A stretch of 33,526 bases of DNA from Candidatus Limimorpha caballi. GTDB lineage: Bacteria > Bacteroidota > Bacteroidia > Bacteroidales > F082. This document shows positions 23,873 to 32,768 of this stretch, piece after piece. The first letter of the stretch is position 1. Each line of letters starts with the position of its first letter. Location of the stretch: contig JAGHUX010000031.1 in the NCBI GenBank assembly GCA_018064605.1, forward strand, positions 1 through 33,526, in the 5' to 3' direction. Position numbers and translations under genes: made by a program. The notes below the pieces were generated by a model. The model ran no database searches, was not told where the DNA came from, and was given only the letters and a program-made list of their open reading frames with translations.

Positions 23873-26356
23873 ATGCAGTTGCAGAAAATTGAGAATCCGA
23901 AGCTTGAGATGGTTGACAGGTTTGTCCGTTACACGAACATGAACATCTTCCTCACGGGGAAGGCGGGGACGGGCAAGACGACGTTTCTGCGTAACCTCGT
24001 GAAAGACACGTACAAACGTCATGTCATCGTGGCGCCGACGGGCGTGGCAGCCATCAACGCCGGCGGGGTGACGATACACTCGTTCTTCCAGCTGCCGTTC
24101 GGTCCGCAGCTGCCTGAAGGCGCCGATGTCAGGTTTGAGTCCGGCAACGACCTCCAGACGCGCTCACAGTCAGCACGTTATCAGAAAATCAGCGGTGTGA
24201 AACTGAAGATAATACGCTCGCTCGACCTCCTCATCATCGACGAAATCTCGATGGTGCGCGCCGACCTCCTCGACGCTGTCGATGCCGTGCTGCGGCGCGT
24301 GCGGCGCAACAACAAGCCGTTCGGCGGCGTGCAGGTCCTGATGATAGGCGACATCCACCAACTCGCACCCGTCGCCAAGCCCGAAGAGTGGGAACTGCTA
24401 CAGCCTTATTATAAGTCGGTGTATTTCTTTGACAGTCAAGTGCTTCAGAAAATCCCCTACTATTGCATCGAACTCGAACACATCTACCGGCAGTCGGACA
24501 GTGATTTCATTGATATTTTGAATAAAGTCCGCAACAACTGCCTTGATAATGAAAGTCTTGCGGTTCTCAACAGCCATTATAAACCCGACTTCGAGCCTGA
24601 TGAGAAAGACGGCTTCATCACCTTGATGACACATAACCGTCAGGTTGACGAGATAAACGAAAGTAAACTCAAAGCGTTGAAAACCAAGACGTTGACTTTT
24701 ACCGCCAAGGTGACAGGGACGTTTCCGGAACTTGCATATCCTACAAAGGTCGAGCTTGAGCTGAAAGTCGGGGCGCAGGTGATGTTCGTGAAAAACGACC
24801 CGTCGCGCGAACACCTTTATTATAATGGCAAGATCGGGAAGGTGGTGAGCTACGACAAAGACGACGGACTTTTCGTGAAATGTGACGACCAAGTCATTAA
24901 GGTTGAGCCGGTTACGTGGCAGAACTTTGAATATAACATCAACAAGGACACAAAAGAAATTGAGGAGAAAGAGATAGGCAGCTTCACGCAGATTCCGCTG
25001 AAGACGGCCTGGGCGATAACGATTCACAAAAGTCAGGGCCTGACATTCAAAAACGTGATCCTCGACGCGAGCCTCGCCTTCGCGCACGGACAAGTCTATG
25101 TCGCATTGAGCCGTTGCACCTCCCTCGACGGATTGGTGCTGAAAAAGAAACTCTCACAAAACGGTCTTTTCAACGACTTGAAAATCAACCAATTCACCGA
25201 TGCCATCCCATCGATGGAGCCGAATAAGGAGCAGTTTGAATACAACAAGACTCAGTATGAGGCGGAGATGCTCTTCGAGCTTTTCAATTTCCACGATGTT
25301 GAGACAGACCTGAACAAGATAAATGCTGTCGTCTCGATGCACAAAGGCAGTTTCGAGTCGGTAATATCGAAGGAACTGCCCGATGTCTGGAAGATTTTCC
25401 ATCAGAATGTTGTCGAAGTCGGCGATAAGTTTCAGGTTCAGATGATGAGGATTTTGCAGGATAACTATAATATTGTCAATAATTTACAACTTCAAGAACG
25501 AATCCGCAAAGGCTGTGCCTATTTTCTTTCCAACATCCCGGCGGTTGAGAATGTGCTTGAGATGCCGTTTCAGACCGACAACGCCGACGTCAACAAGAAT
25601 GTCAAAGACGCGCTTGACTCGCTGAAGGGGAATCTTTTGGTGAAACGCGCGTGTCTTGAAGCCTGCGCTGATGGTTTCGAGATGAAGACTTATCTTGAAG
25701 TAAAGAACAAGAAAGTCGTTGAGGCTGAAGAACTTGAAAAGAAATCTTCCATAAGTTTGAAACGCCGTCAGTTCTACGGCAGCGACATGAAATTGTTCAA
25801 GGCTTTGGAAAAATGGCGCGAAGATGTCGCCTTCGGGCTTGAGATACCTGAGTCGAGGGTCATCCCGACGACGACGCTGCAAGCCATCGTCGAGAAAAAA
25901 CCCCTGACAATAAAGGATTTGAAGGCGCTCTCCAAGGTCGGCTCAACAAGAATCCAGCGGTTCGGCTCGGACATCTTGAACATCGTACTCGAACACCAAG
26001 GAATGAGCAAGATGGACTTCGACGACGAGGAGTCGAAGATCGAACTTGACCTGAAAGACACGGTTCTTGTCACGAAAGGCCTTATGGATGAAGGACTTAC
26101 GCTTGAAGAGATAGCCGACCGCCGTGGCATGGTGCTGTCAACGATTCAAGGTCATGTGGCGGAGATGATATTGAAAGGCTACGCTTCCGCCAAGGATTTC
26201 ATGACGGCGGAGCATTACGACACGATTGTGGAATATTTCACCGAGACGCAGGACGCGGCGTTGGGCGCGGCGCGTGACGTGCTCGGCGACGACTACACCT
26301 TCGGGGAACTGAAGATGGTTCTGAATGAAATGAAACGACTGGGAGATCTTAAATAA
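23873..26356 (+). CDS. Pif1/RecD-like SF1B helicase with HRDC and C-terminal HTH domains
   Basis: The 827-aa protein has helicase motif I GKAGTGKT (29-36), motif II LLIIDEIS (D123, E124), motif III LMIGDIHQLAPV, and a UvrD_C_2-type C-terminal core with AITIHKSQGLTFKNVILD and GQVYVALSRCTSLDGL. This pattern is that of Pif1/RecD2-type 5'-3' DNA helicases. An HRDC-like domain spans roughly residues 640-710 (SDMKLFKALEKWRED...LKALSKVGSTRIQRFGSDIL), and an HTH_40-like domain follows (LTLEEIADRRGMVLSTIQGHVAEMI), an accessory pair otherwise known from RecQ. It likely unwinds DNA in replication or repair; the exact role is inferred. The start at 23873 was preferred over 23840 because of the promoter position. 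The sirtuin gene follows after 23 bp. Confidence 0.93.
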   Translation: MQLQKIENPKLEMVDRFVRYTNMNIFLTGKAGTGKTTFLRNLVKDTYKRHVIVAPTGVAAINAGGVTIHSFFQLPFGPQLPEGADVRFESGNDLQTRSQSARYQKISGVKLKIIRSLDLLIIDEISMVRADLLDAVDAVLRRVRRNNKPFGGVQVLMIGDIHQLAPVAKPEEWELLQPYYKSVYFFDSQVLQKIPYYCIELEHIYRQSDSDFIDILNKVRNNCLDNESLAVLNSHYKPDFEPDEKDGFITLMTHNRQVDEINESKLKALKTKTLTFTAKVTGTFPELAYPTKVELELKVGAQVMFVKNDPSREHLYYNGKIGKVVSYDKDDGLFVKCDDQVIKVEPVTWQNFEYNINKDTKEIEEKEIGSFTQIPLKTAWAITIHKSQGLTFKNVILDASLAFAHGQVYVALSRCTSLDGLVLKKKLSQNGLFNDLKINQFTDAIPSMEPNKEQFEYNKTQYEAEMLFELFNFHDVETDLNKINAVVSMHKGSFESVISKELPDVWKIFHQNVVEVGDKFQVQMMRILQDNYNIVNNLQLQERIRKGCAYFLSNIPAVENVLEMPFQTDNADVNKNVKDALDSLKGNLLVKRACLEACADGFEMKTYLEVKNKKVVEAEELEKKSSISLKRRQFYGSDMKLFKALEKWREDVAFGLEIPESRVIPTTTLQAIVEKKPLTIKDLKALSKVGSTRIQRFGSDILNIVLEHQGMSKMDFDDEESKIELDLKDTVLVTKGLMDEGLTLEEIADRRGMVLSTIQGHVAEMILKGYASAKDFMTAEHYDTIVEYFTETQDAALGAARDVLGDDYTFGELKMVLNEMKRLGDLK

Positions 26357-26379
26357 ACCAGCGAGAAATAAATATTCTT

Positions 26380-27081
26380 ATGAAGAAACTTGTGATTTTA
26401 TCCGGTGCCGGAATCAGCGCCGAGAGCGGGATAAGCACCTTCAGGGATGCCGGCGGGCTGTGGGACAAATACCCTGTAATGCAGGTCGCCTCAATTGAAG
26501 GCTATGAGGCTGACCCTGAATTGGTTATCAACTTTTATAATGAGAGGAGGAAACAGCTTCTCGACGTGAAGCCTAATCAGGGACACATGCTTTGCGCCGA
26601 GCTTGAGAAGTATTTCGATGTCACTGTCGTGACGCAGAATGTCGATAACCTGCACGAGCGTGCCGGGAGCCACAACATCATACATCTTCACGGCGAGCTG
26701 ACGAAGGTGTGTTCGAGCTATAACCCTAACAACCCGAAGTATATCAAGGAGTTGAGGCCCGAGGAGTTTGAGGTGAAGATGGGCGACAAGGCCGGCGACG
26801 GAAGCCAGCTGCGGCCTTTCATCGTGTGGTTCGGCGAGGATGTTCCGAGAATTGCAGATGCCGCGTATGAAGCGGAGAAGGCCGACATCTTCGTCATCAT
26901 CGGGACGTCGATGAACGTCTATCCGGCGGCCGGACTGCTGAACTACGTCCCGTACAACTCCGACATCTATCTCATTGACCCGAAAGATGTTCACATCGAA
27001 ACCGACCGGAAGATCACACACATCAAGAAAGGCGCTTCGGAAGGCATGAAGGAGCTGATGCGGATGATCGCCGGCGTCTGA
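26380..27081 (+). CDS. Sir2-family NAD-dependent protein deacylase
   Basis: The 233-aa sirtuin has the NAD-binding motif GAGISAESGISTFRDAGGLW (from residue 9), TQNVDNLHERAG (85-96), and the catalytic His in LHGEL (H104). Y53 and R56 in FYNERR match the Tyr-x-x-Arg pair of CobB/SIRT5-type enzymes, which favours removal of succinyl- or malonyl-type acyl groups. The small domain has only one cysteine (C111) where zinc-binding sirtuins have four, so the zinc ribbon is missing. It is replaced by KVCSSYNPNNPKYIKELRPE and a GDKAGDGSQLRPFIVWFGE return. It probably shares a transcript with the upstream helicase (23 bp gap). Confidence 0.95.
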   Translation: MKKLVILSGAGISAESGISTFRDAGGLWDKYPVMQVASIEGYEADPELVINFYNERRKQLLDVKPNQGHMLCAELEKYFDVTVVTQNVDNLHERAGSHNIIHLHGELTKVCSSYNPNNPKYIKELRPEEFEVKMGDKAGDGSQLRPFIVWFGEDVPRIADAAYEAEKADIFVIIGTSMNVYPAAGLLNYVPYNSDIYLIDPKDVHIETDRKITHIKKGASEGMKELMRMIAGV

Positions 27082-27125
27082 CACAGATTTCGGCAAATTA
27101 ATGTGTCCTTTTGTGAAATAATTCG

Positions 27126-27133
27126 TATCTTTG
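27126..27133 (+). promoter_or_regulatory. -7 box for the GGGP synthase-DPP IV-OstA gene run
   Basis: TATCTTTG is a perfect consensus, 24 nt before the ATG at 27158. It overlaps the TTG (27131) of a longer possible frame, which is therefore not used. Confidence 0.65.
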
Positions 27134-27157
27134 CCGCTTAAATCATTTTTTCGGAAG

Positions 27158-27889
27158 ATGACTATTTACGAGAGATTTCAAGACAAGAGCCGCAAGAAGA
27201 TAGCGGTACTCATCGACCCCGACAAGCCGACCGACGCGCAGGTGCTTTCGGTTGTGGCCAAAGCCAACGCCGCCGATGTCGATTTCTTCTTCGTCGGAGG
27301 CAGCCTGCTCACCACCGACAGTCTCGAACACTGCATCAAAGTCATCAAGGCGAACTCAAACATCCCCGTCTTGATATTCCCCGGCAACTCATTGCAGATC
27401 AGCAAATACTGCGACGGATTCCTGCTTCTCTCGCTCATCTCCGGAAGAAACCCCGAGATGCTCATCGGGCGGCATGTCATAGCGGCGCCCTACCTGAAGC
27501 TGTTCGGCAACGAGATCATCCCGACGGGTTACATGCTCATCGACAGCGGGCGGCAGACGTCGGTGTCATACATGAGCGACACGACGCCGATACCTCACGA
27601 CAAGGACGACATCGCGATGTGCACCGCCATGGCCGGCGAGATGCTCGGGCTGAAACTCATCTACCTCGAAGGCGGCTCGGGCGCCGTCAACCCCGTGTCC
27701 GACAGCATGATCTCCAAGGTGAGGCAGATGATAGACATACCGCTCATCGTGGGCGGAGGCATCAGCACGCCGGAGATGGCAGCCGCGAAAGCACGAGCCG
27801 GCGCCGACGTGATATGCGTCGGGACGAGGTTCGAGGAAGAACCGGAACTGCTGCAACGGTTCGCCGACGCAGTCCACACCGCCGATTAA
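27158..27889 (+). CDS. geranylgeranylglyceryl phosphate synthase family protein
   Basis: The 243-aa TIM-barrel prenyltransferase of the GGGPS/PcrB family joins a polyprenyl diphosphate to sn-glycerol-1-phosphate to form an ether-linked prenylglyceryl phosphate. Visible motifs: IDPDKP (19-24, Mg/diphosphate site), FVGGSL (45-50), VLIFPGN (71-77), YLEGGSGA (169-176, glycerol-phosphate binding), IVGGGIST (197-204) and GTRFEE (222-227). Length and motifs match the group II enzymes found in Bacteroidota, whose prenyl chain length varies and whose cellular product is not well defined. The ATG at 27158 was chosen from the promoter position and because the family begins just before FQDKSRKKIAVLID. 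The DPP IV gene follows 47 bp on. Confidence 0.93.
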   Translation: MTIYERFQDKSRKKIAVLIDPDKPTDAQVLSVVAKANAADVDFFFVGGSLLTTDSLEHCIKVIKANSNIPVLIFPGNSLQISKYCDGFLLLSLISGRNPEMLIGRHVIAAPYLKLFGNEIIPTGYMLIDSGRQTSVSYMSDTTPIPHDKDDIAMCTAMAGEMLGLKLIYLEGGSGAVNPVSDSMISKVRQMIDIPLIVGGGISTPEMAAAKARAGADVICVGTRFEEEPELLQRFADAVHTAD

Positions 27890-27936
27890 CCAATTAGCAC
27901 ATCATTAATCAGCTAAACAACTAAAACATCTGCATA

Positions 27937-30078
27937 ATGAAAAGACTTATCCTTACAGCACTCGCGATGATGTTCGTTTTCACATCGTTCGCACAGGAAA
28001 AGAAGATGCTCACGGCGGTTGACGCCTCGTACAACAACCGCGACATCTACCCTAAAGGCAAGAGCTACAAATGGCTGGCCGACACCGACAAGTATGTCTT
28101 CTCGGAAGACGGCGTCCTCATGGTTCAAGCACCGGGGGCGAAGTCGGCAAACCCGCTGCTCAACATCGACCAGGTCAACGTCATGGCAAAGAACGACGGT
28201 TACGAGGAGTTCAAGCGCATCCCCAACATCACCTGGACCAACGAAAACGTCGGATATTTCTACAAGGCCGAAGGCGAGAGCAGCATCAGCCTCAACTCGT
28301 TGAGCCTCACGGCGAAAGCCATGAAACGCATCACCACCATCCCTATTGAGGCCGAGAACCACACCATCACGGAGAAGACCATGCGCGTGGCCTACACCAT
28401 CGGCAACGACCTCTACATCGCCGACGGCGACAGACAGCTGCGCCTCACCGACAACCCTGAGCACGTCATCGCAGGACAGTCGGTGCACCGCAACGAGTTC
28501 GCCATCGACGGCGGCATCTTCTGGTCGCCCGACGGCAACCGTCTCGCCTACTACTCGATGGACGAGAGCATGGTGACCGACTACCCGCTCGTTGACATCA
28601 CCTCACGCGTCGCCGAAAACACTCCCATCAAATACCCAATGGCAGGGATGACATCGCACGTCGTGAAACTCCACGTCTATGACATCGCGACAGGCACCGA
28701 CATTGTCATGAAGACAGGCGAGCCGGCCGACCATTACCTCACCGCCATAACATGGAACAACGACAACCAGCACATCTACATCGGCGAGCTGAACCGCGGA
28801 CAGAACTCCCTCGACTTCAACGAATATGACGCCTTGACGGGCGAGTTCAACAAGACCATCTTCCACGACGAGGACGAACAATACGTCGAACCTGTCGGGC
28901 CGGCGCATTTCCTTCCCGGAAGCACCACGGAGTTCGTCTGGCTCGCACAACGCGACGGCTACTATCATCTCTGGCTTCATAACACCAAGAGCCTCAAGGC
29001 AAGACAGCTTGAGAAAGGCGACTACGTCGTGACATCATTCGACGGCTTCGACAATAACGGCAACGTCTATTACACCTCGACGGAGGTCAGCCCGCTGCAA
29101 CGGCATTTCTACAAGGTGAACCTGAAAAACGGCAAGAAGACACAGGTCACCAAGGAACACGGCACGCATGAAGTGGCGCCAAGTCCGAGCGGCAAATATT
29201 TCCTCGACTTCTACACGAGCACCGACGTGGCGAGGGCCGTTGACCTTCATTACGCCAAGGGCAACTTCACCGAGAAGCTGTACAGAGCCGACGACCCGCT
29301 CACGGAATACAACGTCGGCGCCATCGAGCTCGGCGAGCTGAAGGCCGAGGACGGACAGACACTCTACACACGTCTCATCAAGCCTTATAACTTCGACCCG
29401 GACAAGAAATACCCTGTCATCGTGTATGTCTATGGCGGCCCTCACGCGCAGATGATCACCGACTCGTGGACGGCCGGCGCGGGCATCGACCTGCTATATT
29501 ACGCGCAGGAAGGCTTCATCGTCTTCACCCTGGACAACAGAGGCTCCGCCGACCGCGGCGAGGCGTTTGAACAGGTCATCCACCGCCAGTGCGGACAGTG
29601 CGAGATGCGCGACCAGATGGTGGGCGCCGAATACCTGAAGTCGCTCCCTTACGTCGATGCGGAACGTATCGGCAGCGACGGCTGGAGCTACGGCGGCTTC
29701 ATGTCAACGTCACTGAAAATCAACCACCCTGAGACGTTCAAGGTCAGCGTGGCGGGCGGCCCGGTGCTCGACTGGAAATACTACGAGATCATGTACGGCG
29801 AGCGTTACATGGACACGCCGCAGGAGAACCCCGAGGGCTACGAGCTGACGAGCCTCGAGAACAAGACCGACAGGCTCGAAGGCAAGCTCCTCATGATACA
29901 CTGCACCACCGACCCCGTCGTGATGTGGCAGCACAGCCTCGTCTTCGTCGAGAACTGCATCCACAACGGCAAACAGCTCGACTACTTCGTCTATCCCGGC
30001 CACGAGCACAACGTCCGCGGCATGGACAGGGCGCACATGATCACGAAGATCCTGGATTATTTCAAGGCAAACCTTTAA
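27937..30078 (+). CDS. dipeptidyl peptidase IV (S9 family)
   Basis: The 713-aa periplasmic serine peptidase has signal peptide MKRLILTALAMMFVFTSFAQ. A DPPIV_N beta-propeller covers about residues 80-440 (for example DLYIADGDRQLRLTDNPEHV, FFWSPDGNRLAYYSMDE). The alpha/beta-hydrolase domain has oxyanion YGGPHAQM, nucleophile S584 in GWSYGGF, D659 in CTTDPVV, and H691 in HEHNVRGMDRAH. The spacings 75 and 107 match the S9B triad closely. It removes X-Pro or X-Ala dipeptides from peptide N-termini, feeding peptide use in asaccharolytic or protein-degrading Bacteroidales. The OstA-like gene begins 1 bp after its stop, so the two are cotranscribed. Confidence 0.96.
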   Translation: MKRLILTALAMMFVFTSFAQEKKMLTAVDASYNNRDIYPKGKSYKWLADTDKYVFSEDGVLMVQAPGAKSANPLLNIDQVNVMAKNDGYEEFKRIPNITWTNENVGYFYKAEGESSISLNSLSLTAKAMKRITTIPIEAENHTITEKTMRVAYTIGNDLYIADGDRQLRLTDNPEHVIAGQSVHRNEFAIDGGIFWSPDGNRLAYYSMDESMVTDYPLVDITSRVAENTPIKYPMAGMTSHVVKLHVYDIATGTDIVMKTGEPADHYLTAITWNNDNQHIYIGELNRGQNSLDFNEYDALTGEFNKTIFHDEDEQYVEPVGPAHFLPGSTTEFVWLAQRDGYYHLWLHNTKSLKARQLEKGDYVVTSFDGFDNNGNVYYTSTEVSPLQRHFYKVNLKNGKKTQVTKEHGTHEVAPSPSGKYFLDFYTSTDVARAVDLHYAKGNFTEKLYRADDPLTEYNVGAIELGELKAEDGQTLYTRLIKPYNFDPDKKYPVIVYVYGGPHAQMITDSWTAGAGIDLLYYAQEGFIVFTLDNRGSADRGEAFEQVIHRQCGQCEMRDQMVGAEYLKSLPYVDAERIGSDGWSYGGFMSTSLKINHPETFKVSVAGGPVLDWKYYEIMYGERYMDTPQENPEGYELTSLENKTDRLEGKLLMIHCTTDPVVMWQHSLVFVENCIHNGKQLDYFVYPGHEHNVRGMDRAHMITKILDYFKANL

Positions 30079-30079
30079 A

Positions 30080-31660
30080 ATGACCGGGGATTTGAAGAGC
30101 CTGAAGTTGATAACTTCCGCGATAATCTTGTTTTTCTGCCTGAACATCAACGCTCAGCAGAAAAACAAGGCGCGGATACATATAATTCATGCCGACAGGA
30201 GCGAATACGACGAGGGGGTTGACCGCGAGGCTGACAGGCTCATCGGCGACGTGGTGCTGCGGCACGACTCGACGTATTTCTACAGCGACAGCGCACATTT
30301 CAACGACAAGTCGCAGATGTTCAGAGGGTACAGCAACGTGCACATAAAAGTGAACGACACCACGCATATCTTCAGCGACAGCTGCAAATATCTTGGCGAG
30401 ACGAAGATGGCGGAGCTCTTCAGTGACGTGGTGTTGAAAGACGACTCCACCATCTTGAGGACCGATTACATGAAATATTACAGGAGCCGCCATCTGGCCA
30501 CGTACCCGCGCCACGGCACCATCGACAGGAACGACAAGCATCTCGTCAGCGAGAAAGGCTACTACCGCGACGACACCGAGACGGCGTTCTTCCGCAAGAA
30601 CGTGGTGGTGACGACGCCGAAATACCAGATGTTCACCGACTCGCTGGTGTATGAGATCAGACTCGAGAAGATGACTTTCCACGGCCCTACACGCATCATC
30701 AGCGACGACTGCGTCCTCGACGGGAACCACGGCTGGTACGACGGCATCAATGATGTGGTATATCTCGACAGAAACGCCACAATAACAAACGAGGAATATT
30801 CAATATCTTCAGAATCAATGTACTATGACAGGAACGCGGATTTCACCAAGGCCGTTGACAACGTGGTGATGACCGACACGGTGAACAAGGCGACGGTCCT
30901 CGGAAACTACGCCGAGATGTGGAAGAAACTCGGCAAAGGCTTCGTCACCGACAGCGTCAGCGCCATGTATTACGGCGACAACGACACGCTCTTCCTGCAT
31001 TCCGACACGCTCTTCGTGAAAATGGACACCATCGAGGAAAAACTGAAATACATCATGGCCTATTACAACGTGCGTTTCTTCCGCGACGACCTGCAGGGCA
31101 AGTGCGACTCGCTCTGTTTCACCGCCAGCGACTCGACCGTGCGCATGCGCGGAAAACCCGTCATCTGGGCCGAAAACAGCCAGCTCAGCGGCGACTCCAT
31201 CAACATCGTCGTCGCCAACTCCGCCATCGACAGCGTGCTGCTCTATCCGAATGGCTTTATCATCCAACAAGATACCATCGAAGGCTTCAACCAAATCAAA
31301 GGCAAGAAAGTCACCGCCTATTTCGAGAAAAACGACATCGACCACGTTTACGACGAGGGCAACGCCGAAACCGCCTACTGGCTGCGCGAAGATGACGGCT
31401 CGCTGATCGGAATAAACTTCTCCCAAAGCTCGTCGATGGACATCAAAATCGATAACCGCAAAATCGTCAGGATAAAATATTTCAAGAAAACAACGGAGAC
31501 ACTTTTCCCGAAAGACAAGATGCCGCCGGGCAAAGAACTGCTCAAAGACTTCGAATGGCTGGAGGAAACAAGACCGAAAGACAGACTCGACATCTTTCGC
31601 AAACCGCTGAATGACAATGACACAGCAACAGAAAAGCCAAACAGGAAAAAACGAAAATGA
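30080..31660 (+). CDS. OstA-like (LptA/LptD N-terminal family) LPS-transport protein
   Basis: The 526-aa protein has a signal peptide (residues 1-25, ILFFCLNINAQ). A long beta-jellyroll follows, made of repeated strands of the form Y-x-D-S-A-x-F, G-N-V-x-I-x-V-x-D, as in the Bacteroidota OstA_2 domain (PF13100). Repeats such as DVVLRHDSTYFYSDSAHFND and DVVLKDDSTILRTDYMKYYRS are spaced along its length. By family, it should act in the periplasmic bridge or plug for lipopolysaccharide transport. It is much longer than the E. coli LptA (about 185 aa), as in related Bacteroidota proteins. The C-terminus is basic and disordered (KPNRKKRK). It is separated from DPP IV by a single base, and the tRNA-Ala promoter follows 15 bp after its stop. 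Confidence 0.9.
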   Translation: MTGDLKSLKLITSAIILFFCLNINAQQKNKARIHIIHADRSEYDEGVDREADRLIGDVVLRHDSTYFYSDSAHFNDKSQMFRGYSNVHIKVNDTTHIFSDSCKYLGETKMAELFSDVVLKDDSTILRTDYMKYYRSRHLATYPRHGTIDRNDKHLVSEKGYYRDDTETAFFRKNVVVTTPKYQMFTDSLVYEIRLEKMTFHGPTRIISDDCVLDGNHGWYDGINDVVYLDRNATITNEEYSISSESMYYDRNADFTKAVDNVVMTDTVNKATVLGNYAEMWKKLGKGFVTDSVSAMYYGDNDTLFLHSDTLFVKMDTIEEKLKYIMAYYNVRFFRDDLQGKCDSLCFTASDSTVRMRGKPVIWAENSQLSGDSINIVVANSAIDSVLLYPNGFIIQQDTIEGFNQIKGKKVTAYFEKNDIDHVYDEGNAETAYWLREDDGSLIGINFSQSSSMDIKIDNRKIVRIKYFKKTTETLFPKDKMPPGKELLKDFEWLEETRPKDRLDIFRKPLNDNDTATEKPNRKKRK

Positions 31661-31675
31661 TTATTTCTGAAATTT

Positions 31676-31709
31676 TTTGTTGCACGTATGAAAATATTGT
31701 GTACTTTTG
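31676..31709 (+). promoter_or_regulatory. promoter of tRNA-Ala
   Basis: TTTG (31676-31679) and TACTTTTG (31702-31709) are separated by 22 nt. The tRNA begins 15 nt after the -7 box. Confidence 0.75.
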
Positions 31710-31724
31710 CAGCGCAATTCAGAT

Positions 31725-31797
31725 GGGGTATTAGCTCAGTTGGTAGAGCGTTTGAATGGCATTCAAAAGGTCAGGAGTTCGATTCTCCTATGCTCCA
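31725..31797 (+). tRNA. tRNA-Ala (anticodon GGC)
   Basis: A 73-nt cloverleaf: acceptor GGGGTAT/ATGCTCC with the alanine-specific G3-U70 wobble pair, D-arm GCTC/GAGC, anticodon stem TTTGA/TCAAA with loop ATGGCAT (anticodon GGC), T-arm AGGAG/CTCCT with TTCGATT loop, discriminator A. The CCA end is not encoded. It has its own promoter and terminator. Confidence 0.97.
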
Positions 31798-31804
31798 CAA
31801 GATT

Positions 31805-31845
31805 AAGTGATAATTGGTTGATTTTCAACAATTGTCACTTTTTTT
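31805..31845 (+). terminator. terminator of tRNA-Ala
   Basis: A long stem (AAGTGATAATTG with CAATTGTCACTT, one G-U pair and one bulged G, inner GTTGA/TCAAC) ends in a T run to 31845, 7 nt after the tRNA. Confidence 0.85.
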
Positions 31846-32113
31846 ATTCCCCATATTTGCCAGCAAGACGTCAGCATTCAAAATTATTTGGTGTAATGGA
31901 TTTGTAGGCTTAATGGTTAAATTTGGTGATAAATCATCTAAGAAAAATCACTAATGGTCATTTTTGGTGATAAAACAAACCTCTAACACCTTGTAACGGC
32001 AACCGTTACAAGGTGTTAGAGGTTTTCACGAAGTATTCATCAATGAATTGCTTCCTGTTTTTTATTGCTGTCCGAAAAAACTTTTTTGGAGTGAAGTTAT
32101 GTTTTGGTTTTGG
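31846..32113. other. AT-rich intergenic region after tRNA-Ala
   Basis: 268 bp without a gene. It holds two copies of TTTGGTGATAAA about 42 bp apart and the 23-bp-arm hairpin at 31977-32025. No attachment-site duplicate of the tRNA 3' end was seen. Confidence 0.5.
31977..32025 (-). terminator. perfect 23-bp hairpin downstream of the RT remnant
   Basis: Arms 31977-31999 and 32003-32025 pair without mismatch around a CAA loop (left arm starts AAACCTCTAACACC). On the minus strand it lies 88 nt after the reverse transcriptase stop and is followed by GTTTGTTTT, so it probably terminates that gene. It could also work on the plus strand. Confidence 0.75.
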
Positions 32114-32768
32114 TTAAAAAGCGCAGAAATACCTCTTATACTCCATATCAAACACGCCGTACTTGGCGAACGCCGGCTCGGAGAGCATCAGGCGGCGGCG
32201 AAGGCGGTAGTTGGCACCATGCGACAACACACCGCAAAAGGAGTTCAACGATGCCTCCCACTTCGTGCGGTCCGACGCCGCGATGACGCGCAGCTTGGCG
32301 CGTATCCTGCCAACGGTGCCGCGGGTGGCATAGACGCGGTGAGGCTTCAGCCACGCGCCGAGGAACTCCACGCCGTGCCGCGCCGTCGTGACATTCAGCT
32401 TGCCGTCGTGGAACAGGAGGCCGAGGCCGGCGAGGTGCGCACGCACCGAAGGCACCAGCGACAGCAGCCACTCCCTGTCGGCGCTCACCACGCAGAAGTC
32501 ATCGACGTAGCGGCCGTAGTGACGGCACTTCAGCACACGCTTCATGTACTGGTCGAGCTCGTTGAGATAGACGTTGCTGAACAGCTGCGACGTGAGGTTG
32601 CCTATCGGAAGTCCGCAGCCTTCAGGACTGTGGTAGAGCGACTTGTCGTGCGGCAGCTCGGCCCACTCCGACGGCTCGCCCGCGATGTGGCAGCCGCGGA
32701 TGGGGTTGAGCGTCACTATCTCGCGCGTGAGGTACTCCACAAATTCCATGTCGATGACGTCGCGCCAC
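32114..32768 (-). pseudogene. reverse transcriptase of the diversity-generating-retroelement type, 5'-truncated
   Basis: The 3' part of an RT, open from about 32768 to the stop at 32114 (ATG at 32749 opens 211 residues). Motif 4 reads GLPIGNLTSQ; the (I/L)GxxxSQ form is the hallmark of DGR RTs, where group II and retroviral enzymes have QGxxxSP. The catalytic motif 5 is YVDD (residues 81-84), followed by LNSFCGVLSHGANYRLRRRL and an intact C-terminus. The fingers region with the first catalytic Asp, more than 100 residues in relatives, is missing. Codons before the ATG still read WRDVID in frame, then hit REP element B sequence (about 32769-32790) and a stop. No template repeat, accessory protein or obvious variable repeat lies beside it. 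It is therefore a remnant, unlikely to be functional. Confidence 0.85.

Noticed and set aside
24398..25093. 231-residue minus-strand open frame
   Set aside because: It is antisense to the helicase motifs and is not protein-like.
31725..31797. Integration site at the tRNA-Ala 3' end
   Set aside because: No direct repeat of the tRNA 3' end and no integrase gene in the following 1.7 kb.
31707..31907. 66-residue open frame across the tRNA
   Set aside because: It reads through tRNA-Ala and its terminator.
31846..32113. Template repeat of a DGR beside the reverse transcriptase
   Set aside because: No stretch here resembles the 3' end of any gene in the window on either strand by eye.
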